This document shows, piece after piece, positions 25,821 through 35,690 of a stretch of 64,000 nt of DNA (position 1 is the stretch's first letter; the number at the start of each line of letters is the position of its first letter). This DNA comes from Pseudoflavonifractor sp. (GTDB lineage: Bacteria > Bacteroidota > Bacteroidia > Bacteroidales > Muribaculaceae). The translations under genes were made by a program, and so were the position numbers. Below the pieces are notes generated by a model. That model searched no databases. It was not told where the DNA came from and saw nothing but the letters and a program-made list of their open reading frames with translations. The stretch covers positions 758,011-822,010 of the forward strand of contig JAMPAQ010000001.1 of the NCBI GenBank assembly GCA_023667145.1. Direction: 5' to 3'.

Positions 25821-26630
25821 TCAGAGAAAGAGCCGGGAGGGGTAGGTGATGTCGTGGAGAAAGAGTGGGTGGGGGGGCATGGAGGTGCCTGCGGCGCAAC
25901 GGTCGCGGCGGGCGATGATGTCGGCGAACCCATCGACGGAGAGCCGTCCGCGTCCGACATCGGCGAGGGTGCCGACGACGGCCCTCACCATGTTGCGTAG
26001 GAAACGGTCGGCGGTGATGACGAAGCAGTGGCGGTCGCCGGAGAGCGTGATCCACTCGGCCCGGGTGACTCGGCAGATGTTGGTACGTGCATCGGAATGC
26101 AGCTTGGCAAACGACGTGAAGTCGTCGGTGTCGAGCAGCAAGCGGGCCGCGCGGTTCATCGCGTCAAAGTCGAACGATGGCGGTTCCTGCCAGCTCAGCG
26201 GGTAGAGGAACGGGGACTTGCCATGGTGGGTATAGTAGTGGTAGGTGCGCGACGTGGCGTCGAAGCGGGCGTGAGCATCGGGGGTGACAGGGCGTATCTC
26301 GTAGATGGCAATGTCGGGGCCGACAATCGAGTTGAGGCCACGGATAAGGCGGTCGGGGGCCGCCAGCGGGGAGGGGGTGTCGAAGTGTGCCCACATGCAG
26401 GAGGCGTTGACCCCGGTGTCGGTGCGGCCCGCCCCGGTGATGGCTGTCGGTGAGCGCAGTACCGTGGAGAGCGCACTCTCGATGGCCGACTGGACGGAGA
26501 CGGCATTTGGCTGGGTCTGCCAACCATGGAACGGAGCGCCACGATAGGCGAGTCGCATGAAGTAGCGGGTGCGTGTCAGCACCGTAGCGGGTGCATCAAT
26601 GTCAGTCGCGCTCAAGGTAGGTGTATCCAT
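25821..26630 (-). CDS. truA: tRNA pseudouridine synthase A
   Basis: Modifies uridines 38-40 in the tRNA anticodon stem. The N-terminal TRYFMRLAYRGAPFHGWQ, the catalytic aspartate in GAGRTDTGVNA, and the C-terminal RFLRNMVRAVVGTLADVGRG identify TruA. With the start at 26630 it has 269 residues and overlaps the end of speA by 29 bases. An internal ATG at 26558 would cut off the conserved TRYF, so the longer form is better. Translational coupling with speA is likely. Confidence 0.93.
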   Translation of the reverse strand: MDTPTLSATDIDAPATVLTRTRYFMRLAYRGAPFHGWQTQPNAVSVQSAIESALSTVLRSPTAITGAGRTDTGVNASCMWAHFDTPSPLAAPDRLIRGLNSIVGPDIAIYEIRPVTPDAHARFDATSRTYHYYTHHGKSPFLYPLSWQEPPSFDFDAMNRAARLLLDTDDFTSFAKLHSDARTNICRVTRAEWITLSGDRHCFVITADRFLRNMVRAVVGTLADVGRGRLSVDGFADIIARRDRCAAGTSMPPHPLFLHDITYPSRLFL

Positions 26631-28500
26631 AGAGTCCCGAACGGTAGTTGGACAGAAACTCGCGACCCTCCTCGGGGGTGATCTTGCCCGCCTTCATGGC
26701 CGATGTCACCCATGTCTCGACGTTGCGGACGAGCTTCTTGGGGCTGTATTGCACGTAGTCGAGCACCTCGGCCACGGTCTCACCGTCGATAATCTGGTCG
26801 AGCTCGTAGCGGTCCTTGTAGACCGAGATGTGCACCGCGTTGGTGTCGCCAAACAGGTTGTGCATGTCTCCGAGTATCTCCTGATAGGCTCCGACGAGGA
26901 ATACACCGAGGTAGTAGTGCTCCGAACCCTTGAGGGCGTGGACCGGGAGCGACGTGGAGACACCGCCGGCCGAGATGAAGTTGGTGATCTTGCCATCGGA
27001 GTCGCAGGTCATGTCCTGGATTGTGGCCGTGCGTGTTGGCTTCTCGTCAAGGCGCGATATGGGCATTATAGGGAAAATCTGGTCGATGGCCCATGAGTCG
27101 GGGAGGGACTGGAAGAGCGAGAAGTTGCAGAAGTACTTGTCGGGTATCATCTTGGCAATCTTGCGGAACTCCTCGGGGGCGTGCTTGAGGGTGGCGGCAA
27201 TCTCGCCGACCTCGCGGGCGATGCTCCAGAACAGCTTCTCGATCTTGGCTCGGGTGGTGAGGTCGAGCATACCGAGGCTGAACAGGTCGAGGGCCTCCTC
27301 GCGTATCTGGAGGGCATCGTGCCAGCTCTCAAAGAGGCGTGGCTGGGAGAGCTTGTCCCATATCTCGTATAGCTCACGGGTCAGCTCATGGTCCTCGGGG
27401 GTGATTTCCTCGGCATCGCGCCATATCGGGAGGGTGGTCGTCTCAAGCACCTCAAAGATGAGCACGGAGTGGTGGGCCGTCAGTGAGCGGCCACTCTCGG
27501 TGATGATGTTTGGTTGCTTGAGTCCGTTCTTCTCACAGGCATCGACGATGGCCGACACCGAGTCGTTGGCATATTCCTGGATGGAGTAGTTCATCGAGCT
27601 CTCGGAGGCCGAGCTGCGGGTGCCGTCATAGTCGACGCCGAGACCGCCGCCTATGTCGATGAAGTCGATGTCAAAGCCCATCTTGGAGAGCTGGACGTAG
27701 AATTGCGAAGCCTCACGGAGGGCGTTCTTGATGCGGCGTATCTTGGTGATCTGGCTACCGATGTGGAAGTGGATGAGACGCAGACAGTGTTGCATCTTGT
27801 TGCGCTGCATGAAATCGACGGCCTCAAGCAGCTCTGACGAGTTGAGGCCGAACTTTGACTGGTCGCCGCCGCTCTCCTCCCACTTGCCGCTGCCCGACGA
27901 GGATAGCTTGATGCGTATGCCGACGTTGGGCTCGACATCAATCTTCTTGGCGAGGTTGGCGATGAGTTTCAGCTCGTTGAGCTTCTCGGCGACGATGAAT
28001 ATGCGGCGGCCCATCTTCTGGGCGAGGAGGGCCAGCTCGATGTAGTTCTCATCCTTGTAGCCGTTGCAGATTATTAGCGAGTTTTCGGCGATGTTGGTGG
28101 CGAGAACGGCGTGGAGCTCGGGCTTAGAGCCGGCCTCAAGGCCGATGTTGAACTTCTTGCCGTGGGAGACGATTTCCTCGACGACCTGACGCATCTGGTT
28201 GACCTTGATGGGGTAGATGATGAAGTTCTGGGCGTTGTAGTGATACTGCTCGGCGGCTTGCTTGAAGCAGCGCGAGATTTTCTCGATGCGGTTGTCGAGT
28301 ATGTCGGGGAAACGGAGGAGCACCGGGGCCGTGATGTCGCGCACCTGCAACTCGTCCATGACCTCCTTGAGGTCGACCGAGGCATATCCCTCGCGGGGTG
28401 TCACGGCAACATGTCCCTTGTCGTTGATTGAAAAATATTTGAGGCCCCAGCCGTTAATGTTGTAGAGCTCGGAACTGTCATCTATGCGCCAACGTCTCAT
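26602..28500 (-). CDS. speA: Biosynthetic arginine decarboxylase
   Basis: A 632-residue PLP enzyme that decarboxylates arginine to agmatine, the first step towards putrescine and spermidine. The PLP-binding lysine is in IIYPIKVNQM (about residue 100), and GLEAGSKPEL, HFHIGSQI, DIGGGLGVDYDG and the late SLPDSWAIDQIFPIMPI are signatures of the SpeA family. Length is normal. A TAATTTTG box on the minus strand at 28570-28577 is the likely -7 element, giving a leader of about 65 nt. It is the first gene of a speA-truA operon. Confidence 0.96.
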   Translation of the reverse strand: MRRWRIDDSSELYNINGWGLKYFSINDKGHVAVTPREGYASVDLKEVMDELQVRDITAPVLLRFPDILDNRIEKISRCFKQAAEQYHYNAQNFIIYPIKVNQMRQVVEEIVSHGKKFNIGLEAGSKPELHAVLATNIAENSLIICNGYKDENYIELALLAQKMGRRIFIVAEKLNELKLIANLAKKIDVEPNVGIRIKLSSSGSGKWEESGGDQSKFGLNSSELLEAVDFMQRNKMQHCLRLIHFHIGSQITKIRRIKNALREASQFYVQLSKMGFDIDFIDIGGGLGVDYDGTRSSASESSMNYSIQEYANDSVSAIVDACEKNGLKQPNIITESGRSLTAHHSVLIFEVLETTTLPIWRDAEEITPEDHELTRELYEIWDKLSQPRLFESWHDALQIREEALDLFSLGMLDLTTRAKIEKLFWSIAREVGEIAATLKHAPEEFRKIAKMIPDKYFCNFSLFQSLPDSWAIDQIFPIMPISRLDEKPTRTATIQDMTCDSDGKITNFISAGGVSTSLPVHALKGSEHYYLGVFLVGAYQEILGDMHNLFGDTNAVHISVYKDRYELDQIIDGETVAEVLDYVQYSPKKLVRNVETWVTSAMKAGKITPEEGREFLSNYRSGLYGYTYLERD

Positions 28501-28661
28501 CTGCTGTCTGTTTACTTGATTATTATACTATTATATTGATGTAGCTATCGGATATAACGAATAACGTGGCAAAATTAGTGATAATATCTCGTATTTGGGG
28601 GAAAATCGGACAATTAAATGTAAAAAGGGGCTACAAGAGAAATAAATAGGGGGCGGGAAGG

Positions 28662-28691
28662 TTGTATTGTGAATAAAAACACCTATATTTG
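28662..28691 (+). promoter_or_regulatory. Promoter of the TPR lipoprotein gene
   Basis: TTG (28662-28664), 19-nt spacer, TATATTTG (28684-28691): a full consensus match, with a leader of about 65 nt before the ATG at 28764. Confidence 0.85.
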
Positions 28692-28763
28692 TTACCTGTT
28701 ACATTAAGCGGCCTATAGCCGCATGACATATACACGTTCAACACATTTATAAATTCTCATATT

Positions 28764-30449
28764 ATGAACAGCAAACTAAGTTTTATGATCTTGGCCGGTG
28801 GGGCGCTCCTCATCACAGGTTGCGGCAAGAAGCTCAACCAGTTCCAGGCCGATTATTTTACAGTCAACCCCAATCCCCTTGAGGTCATCGGCGGCAAGGT
28901 GCCGGCTCAGGTGACCGGCAAGATACCCGGCAAGTTCTTCCTGAAGAACGCTGAGGTGACCGTTACCCCCGTGCTCGTGTATGACGGAGGCGAGACCGCT
29001 GCCGCGCCCTACACGTTCCAGGGCGAGAAGGTGAGAGGCAACAACCCGACTGTCAGCTACGAGTATGGCGGCAACGTGACCATCCCGTTCCAGGTGGAGT
29101 ATGAGCCGGCCATGCAGAAGAGTGACCTGTATCTCGGCTTCCAGGTGCAGCAGGGGAAGAAGCAGTATGTGCTTCCCCGCGTGAAGGTGGCCAACGGAGT
29201 CATCGCGACATCGACCCTCGCCGACGCCGCCACAGTCAAGCCGGCTGTCGCCCCCGACAAGTTCCAGCGCATCATCAACGAGAAGTATGACGCAGACATC
29301 AAGTTCCTGATCAATCAGGCCAATATCCGCGATGGCGAGCTGCGCAGCGACGCGATGATGGCCCTCAATCAGGAGATAGCCGACGCGTCCAAGGACGCAA
29401 AGCGTGAGATTGAGGAAATCAACATATCGTCGTATGCCTCGCCTGATGGCGGTGTGGAACTCAACACGAAGCTGGCCGAAAACCGCGAGAAAAACACCAA
29501 GAGCTATCTTGAGAAGCAGCTCAAGCGCGACAAGATAACCGAGTTTGGCGAGCTTACGGCCCAGTTTACCGCTCAGGACTGGGAGGGATTCCAAAAGTTG
29601 GTGTCGCAGAGCAATATCCAGGACAAGGACCTGATATTGAGCGTGCTGTCGATGTACAAGGATCCCGAGGTGCGCGAGCGCGAGATACGCAACCTGTCGT
29701 CAGTGTTTGACCAGCTCGCCGACGAGATCTTGCCGCAGCTCCGCTACTCACGCATCACGGCATCAATCAACGCCATAGGCAAGAGCGACGAGGAAATCAC
29801 CAACCTCTACAACACCGACCCCAAGCAGCTCTCAAACGACGAACTGCTCTATGCCGCCACGCTGACCGACGACAACAACCGCCGCGCACAGATATACAGC
29901 ACGGCTGTTGAGCTATATCCCGCCGACTACCGTGGATATAACAATCTCGGTATGTGCCAGTATATCGACAAGGACTATGACGCTGCCCGCCGCAGCTTTG
30001 AACAGGCCGCAAAGGTGGCTCCGCAGAGCAACGAGGCACAGATGAACCTCGGTCTCGTGTCGCTCCTGAACAAGGACTACCGCACGGCCAACCAACGCTT
30101 TGGCTCGGCCGCGGGTCTGACTGAGCTTAATGACGCTCTCGGTGTCTACTACCTCCAGCAGGGTGACACCAACGCCGCCGTGCGTGCCTTTGGCGACAGC
30201 AAGAGCAACAATGCCGCCCTCGCACAAATACTGACCAAGGACTACAGCAAGGCAAAGACCACGCTTGCGGGCATCAACCGTCCCGACGCAACGACCTACT
30301 ATCTGATGGCCGTGCTCGGTGCGCGTACTAACAACAGCTCGATGGTGGCCAACAACCTGCGTCAGGCCATCAAGCTCGACAACTCGCTGGCCAAGAAGGT
30401 GGCCAACGATCTTGAGTTTGCCAACTTCAACCTCTCGGGGATTCTCTGA
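28764..30449 (+). CDS. TPR-containing lipoprotein
   Basis: A 561-residue exported protein with lipobox ALLITGC (lipidated C20). Residues about 25-170 form a beta-rich domain. About 180-300 resembles an OmpA-like peptidoglycan-binding segment (EIEEINISSYASPDGGVELN ... NREKNTKSYL). The C-terminal half holds tetratricopeptide repeats (YRGYNNLGMCQYIDKDYDAA, EAQMNLGLVSLLNKDYRTA). The mix suggests an envelope scaffold linking outer membrane and peptidoglycan. Codon use is of the highly expressed type (Asn AAC, Lys AAG, Arg CGC), and the promoter is perfect, so it may be abundant. No specific function can be named. Confidence 0.85.
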   Translation: MNSKLSFMILAGGALLITGCGKKLNQFQADYFTVNPNPLEVIGGKVPAQVTGKIPGKFFLKNAEVTVTPVLVYDGGETAAAPYTFQGEKVRGNNPTVSYEYGGNVTIPFQVEYEPAMQKSDLYLGFQVQQGKKQYVLPRVKVANGVIATSTLADAATVKPAVAPDKFQRIINEKYDADIKFLINQANIRDGELRSDAMMALNQEIADASKDAKREIEEINISSYASPDGGVELNTKLAENREKNTKSYLEKQLKRDKITEFGELTAQFTAQDWEGFQKLVSQSNIQDKDLILSVLSMYKDPEVREREIRNLSSVFDQLADEILPQLRYSRITASINAIGKSDEEITNLYNTDPKQLSNDELLYAATLTDDNNRRAQIYSTAVELYPADYRGYNNLGMCQYIDKDYDAARRSFEQAAKVAPQSNEAQMNLGLVSLLNKDYRTANQRFGSAAGLTELNDALGVYYLQQGDTNAAVRAFGDSKSNNAALAQILTKDYSKAKTTLAGINRPDATTYYLMAVLGARTNNSSMVANNLRQAIKLDNSLAKKVANDLEFANFNLSGIL

Positions 30450-30476
30450 TTTCCCATAGCATTATCATAATAGCAG

Positions 30477-30510
30477 GCCGGCGGCTCTCGGACATCGGGA
30501 GTCGCCGGTC
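30477..30510 (+). terminator. Hairpin terminator after the TPR lipoprotein gene
   Basis: GCCGGCGGCTCTCG pairs with CGGGAGTCGCCGGT (two G-T or mismatched positions) around a short loop, 28 bases after the stop codon; TCTTG follows. Confidence 0.7.
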
Positions 30511-30891
30511 TTGCGTGATAGCAGTAGTGATGGGATGAGATGGGGTAGAGGATGAGATGAGGAGGGGTCGGGGGTGTTCCGTGGATCAGCCGATTTCCGT
30601 ACATAATCCCGGCATAGACGAGCGGCTGCTTCAAGAAGCAGCCCTACAAGTATTTGGCCGTCAACATGTTTGATTGACGGATAGTTGCTTAAATTGGGAA
30701 AAAGGTTAAATTTAGGAAAAGGTAATAAGTAATGAGTAATACATGGGTGATAAGATTGTGGGGAATTGGGTGGTGGATTGGGTGAAATTTTATAATTTTG
30801 CGGGACGGCTTTGTGGCCGGATGCAAGGGTATTATACCGATAGAATATACCTATAAATAATATATACCTAATTAAAGAATAGAGAAAAACC
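30511..30891. other. Intergenic region upstream of endonuclease I gene
   Basis: No gene is visible in these 381 bases. It contains one REP-like hairpin (listed separately) and a TAATTTTG box on the plus strand at 30793-30800, a likely -7 element for the endonuclease gene; the nearest TTG upstream is 24 bases away, longer than usual. AT-rich sequence precedes the ATG. Confidence 0.5.
30624..30643. repeat. REP-like hairpin, GGCTGC family
   Basis: GGCTGCTTCAAGAAGCAGCC is a perfect 8-bp stem with loop CAAG, followed by CTACAAG. A near-identical element occurs at 39020-39039, also followed by CTACAGG. Confidence 0.65.
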
Positions 30892-33279
30892 ATGTGTAAG
30901 CACAGTGTTTCAGCCACGGTCTCGATATTGGTATCGCTGATGACCGGGCTTATGATGCAGGCCGAGGCTCCACGCGACTACTACAAGTCGTGTGAGGGAA
31001 AGTCGGGCCGGGCGTTGCTGACGGCGCTACGTGACGTGATATCTGACCATCACAATGTGGGCTATGACGGCCTGTGGAGCGTGTATGGCAAGAGCGACCT
31101 GCGTGCCGACGGCAAGATATGGGACATGTACTCGACGGTCGAGTTTACTTACGGCAAGCAGCAGTGTGGCAACTACAAGGATGTTGGCGACTGCTATAAC
31201 CGTGAACATTCGTTTCCCAAGAGCTGGTTTAAGGAGGCGTCGCCGATGAAGAGTGACGCGTTTCACGTTTATCCGACCGACGGCAAGGTCAACGGACAGC
31301 GCGGCAACTACCCCTACGGCGAGTGTGAGGGGGGAACGCGGTTGTCGTCGAAGGCGCTGGGCCGTCTCGGGTCGTCGACGTTCCCGGGATACTCGGGAAC
31401 GGTGTTTGAGCCTGACGACCAGTACAAGGGTGACTTTGCCCGCACATATTTCTATATGGCGGCTTGTTACAACGACAAGATAGCGGGGTGGTCGAGCCCG
31501 ATGCTGGCGGGTAACAATTACCCATGCTACAACAGCTGGGCGGTGAACCTGCTGCTCAAATGGCACCGTCAGGACCCGGTGAGCAAGAAGGAGACTGACC
31601 GCAATGACGCGGTGTACAGCTATCAGAACAACCGTAACCCGTTCATAGACCATCCGGAGCTGGTGGAGTATATATGGGGTGACCGTCAGACCTCGGGCTG
31701 GACTCCCGGCGGCGAGGTGACACCGATGATCACCGCGCCGGCAGACGGAACGGTGATAGACCTGGGGACGACGGCAATCAACGTGACCCGCTCGCAGTCG
31801 TTTACCGTGGCTGGAACCGGGTTGTCGGGCACTGTGAACGTGTCGGTAGCCGGAGCCGGATTTACGGTAGACAAGCCGACGTTGACGGCCACGGAGGTGT
31901 CGGCCGACGGCGGGGCGAGGGTGACCGTGTCGTATCGCTCGACGACGGCAGCATCGACCATCGGCTCAATCGTGGTGTCGTCGGGCGATTGCCGCTCGAC
32001 GGTGACCCTGAGGGCATCGGCCATCGACGGACTCCCTGTCGAGAAGGCGGCTGACGTGACCGATGATGCCTTTACGGTGAGATGGACCAACATAGGCGAC
32101 GGGACACGCTACAAGGTGACCGTCTATCGCGATGGCGAGGTGATGAGCGGCTATCCCGTGGAGGTCAATGCCTCGGACGAGGCTTACCGCGTGACAGGGC
32201 TTGACTCCGGGACCGAATATGGCTACACGGTGTCATCGGCCAATCTGGTGTCGTCGATGATGACGGTGACAACGGCTGCTCCAGTACCTGACATACAATT
32301 CTATAATGCGGCGGGGCTTATGCTGACGGCGCGTCCCGGCGACGTGTCGGACGCCGTGGAGGTGGAGATGTCGATTGAGAATATCGCAGATGACGTGACC
32401 GTGAGTGTCGACAGCCCGTTTGAGGTGTCGACCGATATGAGCAACTGGGGCGCGAGCGTAAAGGTGGCTCCCGACGAGGAGAGGATATACCTGCGCATGG
32501 GCGTTTGCGAGCCCGGTACTTACGTGGGCAACCTGTCGGGCGCATCGGGCGACTACGAGACCGACAGCGAGGAGATTACTGGCCGCTGCGCCGCGACGGT
32601 GTCGTTTAACGAGGACTTCGAGGCTGAGGCCACCAACGCCGTGTCGCCCTACAAGACCGGCGTCACATATCGTGGCACGGCAGGTGGATGGGTGCTGACC
32701 GACGCGGGAATAACGTCGCAGTCGGGCGACCGCCGCAACGGCAAGCAGTCGGTGAGACTCGGCAAAAATGCCAACAGCGCCATAACGATGGCTGAGGACA
32801 AGCAATATGGCGTTGGCGACGTGGCATTCCACGCGGCACGCTATGGCAGCGACGCGGAGGCCGAGATAGCGGTGGAATATTCGACCGACGGCGGTAACAC
32901 GTGGACGGCGGCGGGCAATCCAGTCAAGGTGACCGGGACGGAGCTTGACAAGTATACGGTCGCCGTGAATGTCGGCGGGACAGCCCGCGTAAGACTCAAA
33001 CAGCAGTCGGGCAAGCGGGTGAATATCGACGATGTGTCAATCTCTGACTACGCGATGACAGGCGTTGACGGCCTGTCTGTAGATTCGGGATGGACGGCTT
33101 ATTGCCGCGATGGGGTGTTGGTGGTCGAGAGCGCCGCGCCGATGATGGTGTCGGTCTACTCGACAGACGGCTCACTGCGCTACTCGGGCATCGTGGGCGG
33201 TCAGGTGACTGTGGACCTCGTGCCGGGACTCTACATCGTCGTGGCGGGGGATGACTCGCGCCGCGTGGTGGTGAGATAG
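30892..33279 (+). CDS. Secreted endonuclease I with Fn3 and C-terminal sorting-like domain
   Basis: A 795-residue exported nuclease. After a signal segment (hydrophobic, ending near MMQAEA) comes an EndoI/NucM domain (about 28-265) with CYNREHSFPKSWF, HVYPTDGKVNGQRGNYPYG and CYNSWAVNLLLKWHRQDPVS, the His-metal non-specific DNase/RNase signature. A beta-sandwich of BACON/repeat type (about 290-375), a fibronectin III-like domain (390-460), another beta region with NEDFEA near 575, and a C-terminal sorting-like tail (VSVYSTDGSLRYSG ... LVPGLYIVV) follow. It probably digests extracellular or bound DNA for nucleotide scavenging. Confidence 0.92.
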   Translation: MCKHSVSATVSILVSLMTGLMMQAEAPRDYYKSCEGKSGRALLTALRDVISDHHNVGYDGLWSVYGKSDLRADGKIWDMYSTVEFTYGKQQCGNYKDVGDCYNREHSFPKSWFKEASPMKSDAFHVYPTDGKVNGQRGNYPYGECEGGTRLSSKALGRLGSSTFPGYSGTVFEPDDQYKGDFARTYFYMAACYNDKIAGWSSPMLAGNNYPCYNSWAVNLLLKWHRQDPVSKKETDRNDAVYSYQNNRNPFIDHPELVEYIWGDRQTSGWTPGGEVTPMITAPADGTVIDLGTTAINVTRSQSFTVAGTGLSGTVNVSVAGAGFTVDKPTLTATEVSADGGARVTVSYRSTTAASTIGSIVVSSGDCRSTVTLRASAIDGLPVEKAADVTDDAFTVRWTNIGDGTRYKVTVYRDGEVMSGYPVEVNASDEAYRVTGLDSGTEYGYTVSSANLVSSMMTVTTAAPVPDIQFYNAAGLMLTARPGDVSDAVEVEMSIENIADDVTVSVDSPFEVSTDMSNWGASVKVAPDEERIYLRMGVCEPGTYVGNLSGASGDYETDSEEITGRCAATVSFNEDFEAEATNAVSPYKTGVTYRGTAGGWVLTDAGITSQSGDRRNGKQSVRLGKNANSAITMAEDKQYGVGDVAFHAARYGSDAEAEIAVEYSTDGGNTWTAAGNPVKVTGTELDKYTVAVNVGGTARVRLKQQSGKRVNIDDVSISDYAMTGVDGLSVDSGWTAYCRDGVLVVESAAPMMVSVYSTDGSLRYSGIVGGQVTVDLVPGLYIVVAGDDSRRVVVR

Positions 33280-33336
33280 TTTTGCGCCGTGTTATTGTGA
33301 GATAGGGCGATGACCCATATCGCCCAATATATCAAG

Positions 33337-33368
33337 GAGAGTCATGCAATTAGTGTGGCTCTCTTTTT
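33337..33368 (+). terminator. Intrinsic terminator after endonuclease I gene
   Basis: GAGAGTCA pairs with TGGCTCTC (one G-T pair) and is followed by TTTTT. A second short hairpin, GGGCGAT ... ATCGCCC, lies just upstream. The T-run overlaps the TTG region of the rmlA promoter. Confidence 0.8.
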
Positions 33369-33396
33369 GTTGGAATGGGTAAAATATGTAACTTTG
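33367..33396 (+). promoter_or_regulatory. Promoter of rmlA
   Basis: TTG (33367-33369), 19-nt spacer, TAACTTTG (33389-33396): a full consensus match, with a leader of about 17 nt before the ATG at 33419. Confidence 0.84.
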
Positions 33397-33418
33397 CGAC
33401 ATACTGAATAGAAACGAT

Positions 33419-34306
33419 ATGAAAGGAATAGTGTTGGCCGGCGGGTCGGGTACGCGTCTCTATCCCATCACCAAGGGAGTGTCCAAGCAGCTGCTTCCGG
33501 TCTATGACAAGCCGATGATATATTATCCGCTGTCGGTGCTGATGCTCGCGGGGATAAGGGAGATACTGATTATCTCGACTCCGCAGGATCTGCCCGGGTT
33601 CAAGCGTCTGCTCGGCGACGGGAGCGACTATGGCGTGACGTTTGAGTATGCCGAGCAGCCGTCGCCCGACGGGCTGGCACAGGCGTTTATCATAGGACGC
33701 GAGTTTATCGGCGATGACGAGGTGTGTCTCGTGCTGGGTGATAACATATTCCATGGTAACGGCTTCACGGCGCAGCTTGCCGAGGCGGTGCGTGCCGCCG
33801 GTGAGGACGGGATGGCGACGGTGTTTGGCTACTGGGTGAATGACCCCGAGCGCTACGGTGTGGCCGAGTTTGACAGTACGGGCCGGTGTCTGTCGATAGA
33901 GGAGAAGCCGACAAACCCCAAGAGCAACTATGCCGTGACGGGACTGTATTTCTACCCCAACAAGGTGGTCGACATAGCCGCCCGTATCAAGCCGTCGGCC
34001 CGAGGTGAGCTTGAGATAACGACCGTCAACCAGGAGTTCCTGGCCGAGGGGCGGCTGAGGGTGGAGACCCTTGGACGCGGCTTTGCATGGCTCGACACGG
34101 GGACTCACGACTCGCTGGCCGAGGCGGGCAACTATATAGAGGTTATTGAGAAGCGTCAGGGACTCAAGGTGGCATGTCTTGAGGGTATAGCCCTGCGCAA
34201 GGGGTGGATTGACGCTGACCGTATGAGGCAGCTCGCGGCCCCGATGCTCAAGAACCAGTATGGGCAATACCTGCTCAAGGTGATAAGGGAGCTTGGGCTT
34301 GAATAA
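33419..34306 (+). CDS. rmlA: Glucose-1-phosphate thymidylyltransferase
   Basis: A 295-residue enzyme that joins dTTP and glucose-1-phosphate to dTDP-glucose, the first step to dTDP-L-rhamnose for O-antigen or capsule. The nucleotide-binding [20 protein letters not shown] is at residues 8-27, then [25 protein letters not shown] (metal site), VEEKP-like [11 protein letters not shown] and [10 protein letters not shown]. Length and all motifs fit. rmlC follows 53 bases on. rmlB and rmlD are not in the window. Confidence 0.96.
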   Translation: MKGIVLAGGSGTRLYPITKGVSKQLLPVYDKPMIYYPLSVLMLAGIREILIISTPQDLPGFKRLLGDGSDYGVTFEYAEQPSPDGLAQAFIIGREFIGDDEVCLVLGDNIFHGNGFTAQLAEAVRAAGEDGMATVFGYWVNDPERYGVAEFDSTGRCLSIEEKPTNPKSNYAVTGLYFYPNKVVDIAARIKPSARGELEITTVNQEFLAEGRLRVETLGRGFAWLDTGTHDSLAEAGNYIEVIEKRQGLKVACLEGIALRKGWIDADRMRQLAAPMLKNQYGQYLLKVIRELGLE

Positions 34307-34359
34307 TCAGTCGGGGACATCGGTTGATGGCCCCGGAAAGTGGAATAGTAATAGTATAG

Positions 34360-34908
34360 ATGGAAGTAATAAAGACCGACATAGAGGGGCCGCTGATCAT
34401 CGAGCCCCGGATTTTTGGCGACTCACGCGGGTATTTCTTTGAGTCATACTCGGAGCGGGAGTTCAGGAAGCATGTCGCCGACGTGACGTTTGTGCAGGAC
34501 AATGAGAGCCGCTCGCGCCGTGGAGTGTTGCGCGGACTGCATTTCCAGAAGCCGCCGTTTGCCCAGAGTAAGTTGGTGAGGGTGGTCACGGGCGCGGTGC
34601 TCGATGTGGCCGTCGACCTGAGGCGTGGTTCGCCTACGTTTGGGCGGCATGTGGCCGTGGAGCTGACGGGCGACAATCATCGGCAGTTTTTCATACCGCG
34701 AGGGTTTGCCCACGGGTTCAGCGTGCTGAGCGACGACGTGATATTCCAGTACAAATGTGACAACTTCTATGCACCCGAGTCGGAGGGCGCGATAGCGTGG
34801 GATGACCCCGCGCTCGACATCGACTGGCGGCTCAATCCCGATGACATAATCTTGTCGGACAAGGATCGGCATCATCCGCTATTGGCCGATGTGGAGACAC
34901 CGTTTTGA
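34360..34908 (+). CDS. rmlC: dTDP-4-dehydrorhamnose 3,5-epimerase
   Basis: A 182-residue cupin-fold epimerase of the rhamnose pathway. Motifs are the N-terminal GPLIIEPRIFGDSRGYFFES, the RGLHFQKPPFAQSKLVRV segment with the catalytic His, FFIPRGFAHGFSVLSD, and YKCDNFYAPESEGAIAWDDP with the catalytic Tyr. Length is normal. It probably shares the rmlA transcript. Confidence 0.96.
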   Translation: MEVIKTDIEGPLIIEPRIFGDSRGYFFESYSEREFRKHVADVTFVQDNESRSRRGVLRGLHFQKPPFAQSKLVRVVTGAVLDVAVDLRRGSPTFGRHVAVELTGDNHRQFFIPRGFAHGFSVLSDDVIFQYKCDNFYAPESEGAIAWDDPALDIDWRLNPDDIILSDKDRHHPLLADVETPF

Positions 34909-34924
34909 TTTTTAGATAGACAAT

Positions 34925-35548
34925 ATGACAATGAGAAAGTTGATGATAGCCCTTGTGGCAGTGGTGACGATGGCCTGCGGGGTGACCGCGAGTGCCCAGT
35001 TCAGATGGGGAGCGCAGGCGGGTGTTGACATAACCGACCTCACGTTCAGGCAGAAACTGTTTGTCACCGACCAGAGTGTGGGATATACGGCGGGAGTCGT
35101 CGGGGAGATGATGTTCCCCGGGATAGGGTTTGGCGTTGATGCCGGATTCCTCTACACCCAGCGGGGCGCGACGATGCACCTCGGCGAGTGTCGGGTATGG
35201 GCTGCCGACGGTTACGGCAACGAGCGCACCTATCTGCACTATATCGAGATACCGATACACCTGCGGTTTAAGTATACCAATCTCAACGGCATTGAGAATT
35301 ATGTGGCCCCCATCGTCTTTGGCGGACCGTCGTTTGACATACTCGTGGGGCATGGACATCTGCCGGCACTGAAATATGCCGGAGGGGACTTTGGCCTGAC
35401 GGCGGGCATCGGAATAGAGATGTGGCGCCGCTGGCAGCTGACGGCCCAGTACACGTGGGGCATGACCTACGCGCTCAAGACCAAGGTGCTCGATGACTTC
35501 AGCGCCAAAAACCGCAGCTGGGTCGTGCGCCTGAGCTACTTTTTCTGA
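34925..35548 (+). CDS. PorT-like outer-membrane beta-barrel protein
   Basis: A 207-residue exported barrel. The signal peptide ends near ASA in VTASAQFRWGAQAG. The mature part has alternating amphipathic strands with typical turns (VGYTAGVVGEMMFPGIGFGVDAGFLY, YLHYIEIPIHLRFKY, GLTAGIGIEMWRRWQLTAQY) and ends with an aromatic residue (SYFF). This is the outer-membrane protein beta-barrel (PorT) family of Bacteroidetes; no ligand can be named. It starts 16 bases after rmlC, so it may be read through from that operon. Confidence 0.85.
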   Translation: MTMRKLMIALVAVVTMACGVTASAQFRWGAQAGVDITDLTFRQKLFVTDQSVGYTAGVVGEMMFPGIGFGVDAGFLYTQRGATMHLGECRVWAADGYGNERTYLHYIEIPIHLRFKYTNLNGIENYVAPIVFGGPSFDILVGHGHLPALKYAGGDFGLTAGIGIEMWRRWQLTAQYTWGMTYALKTKVLDDFSAKNRSWVVRLSYFF

Positions 35549-35640
35549 CAGAGCGTCCGGTGCTGATGAACTATGTGCGGTGTGTCTGTTCGTATTGTTG
35601 TAAAATCAACATGTATAACTGCTTATTCTTGCATTGTTGT

Positions 35641-35671
35641 TTGGATTGGAAGATATAAATGCTTATCTTTA
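35641..35671 (+). promoter_or_regulatory. Promoter of the second DUF4143 ATPase gene
   Basis: TTG (35641-35643), 20-nt spacer, TATCTTTA (35664-35671), one base off the TAnnTTTG consensus. The expected start, about 35677, places the ATG at 35691 some 14 bases downstream and rules out the longer reading frame from 35634. Confidence 0.7.
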
Positions 35672-35690
35672 CAACCAAGATATAGACCTT

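Noticed and set aside
33350..34267. Minus-strand ORF of 305 residues
   Set aside because: Antisense to rmlA over its entire length; rmlA is certain.
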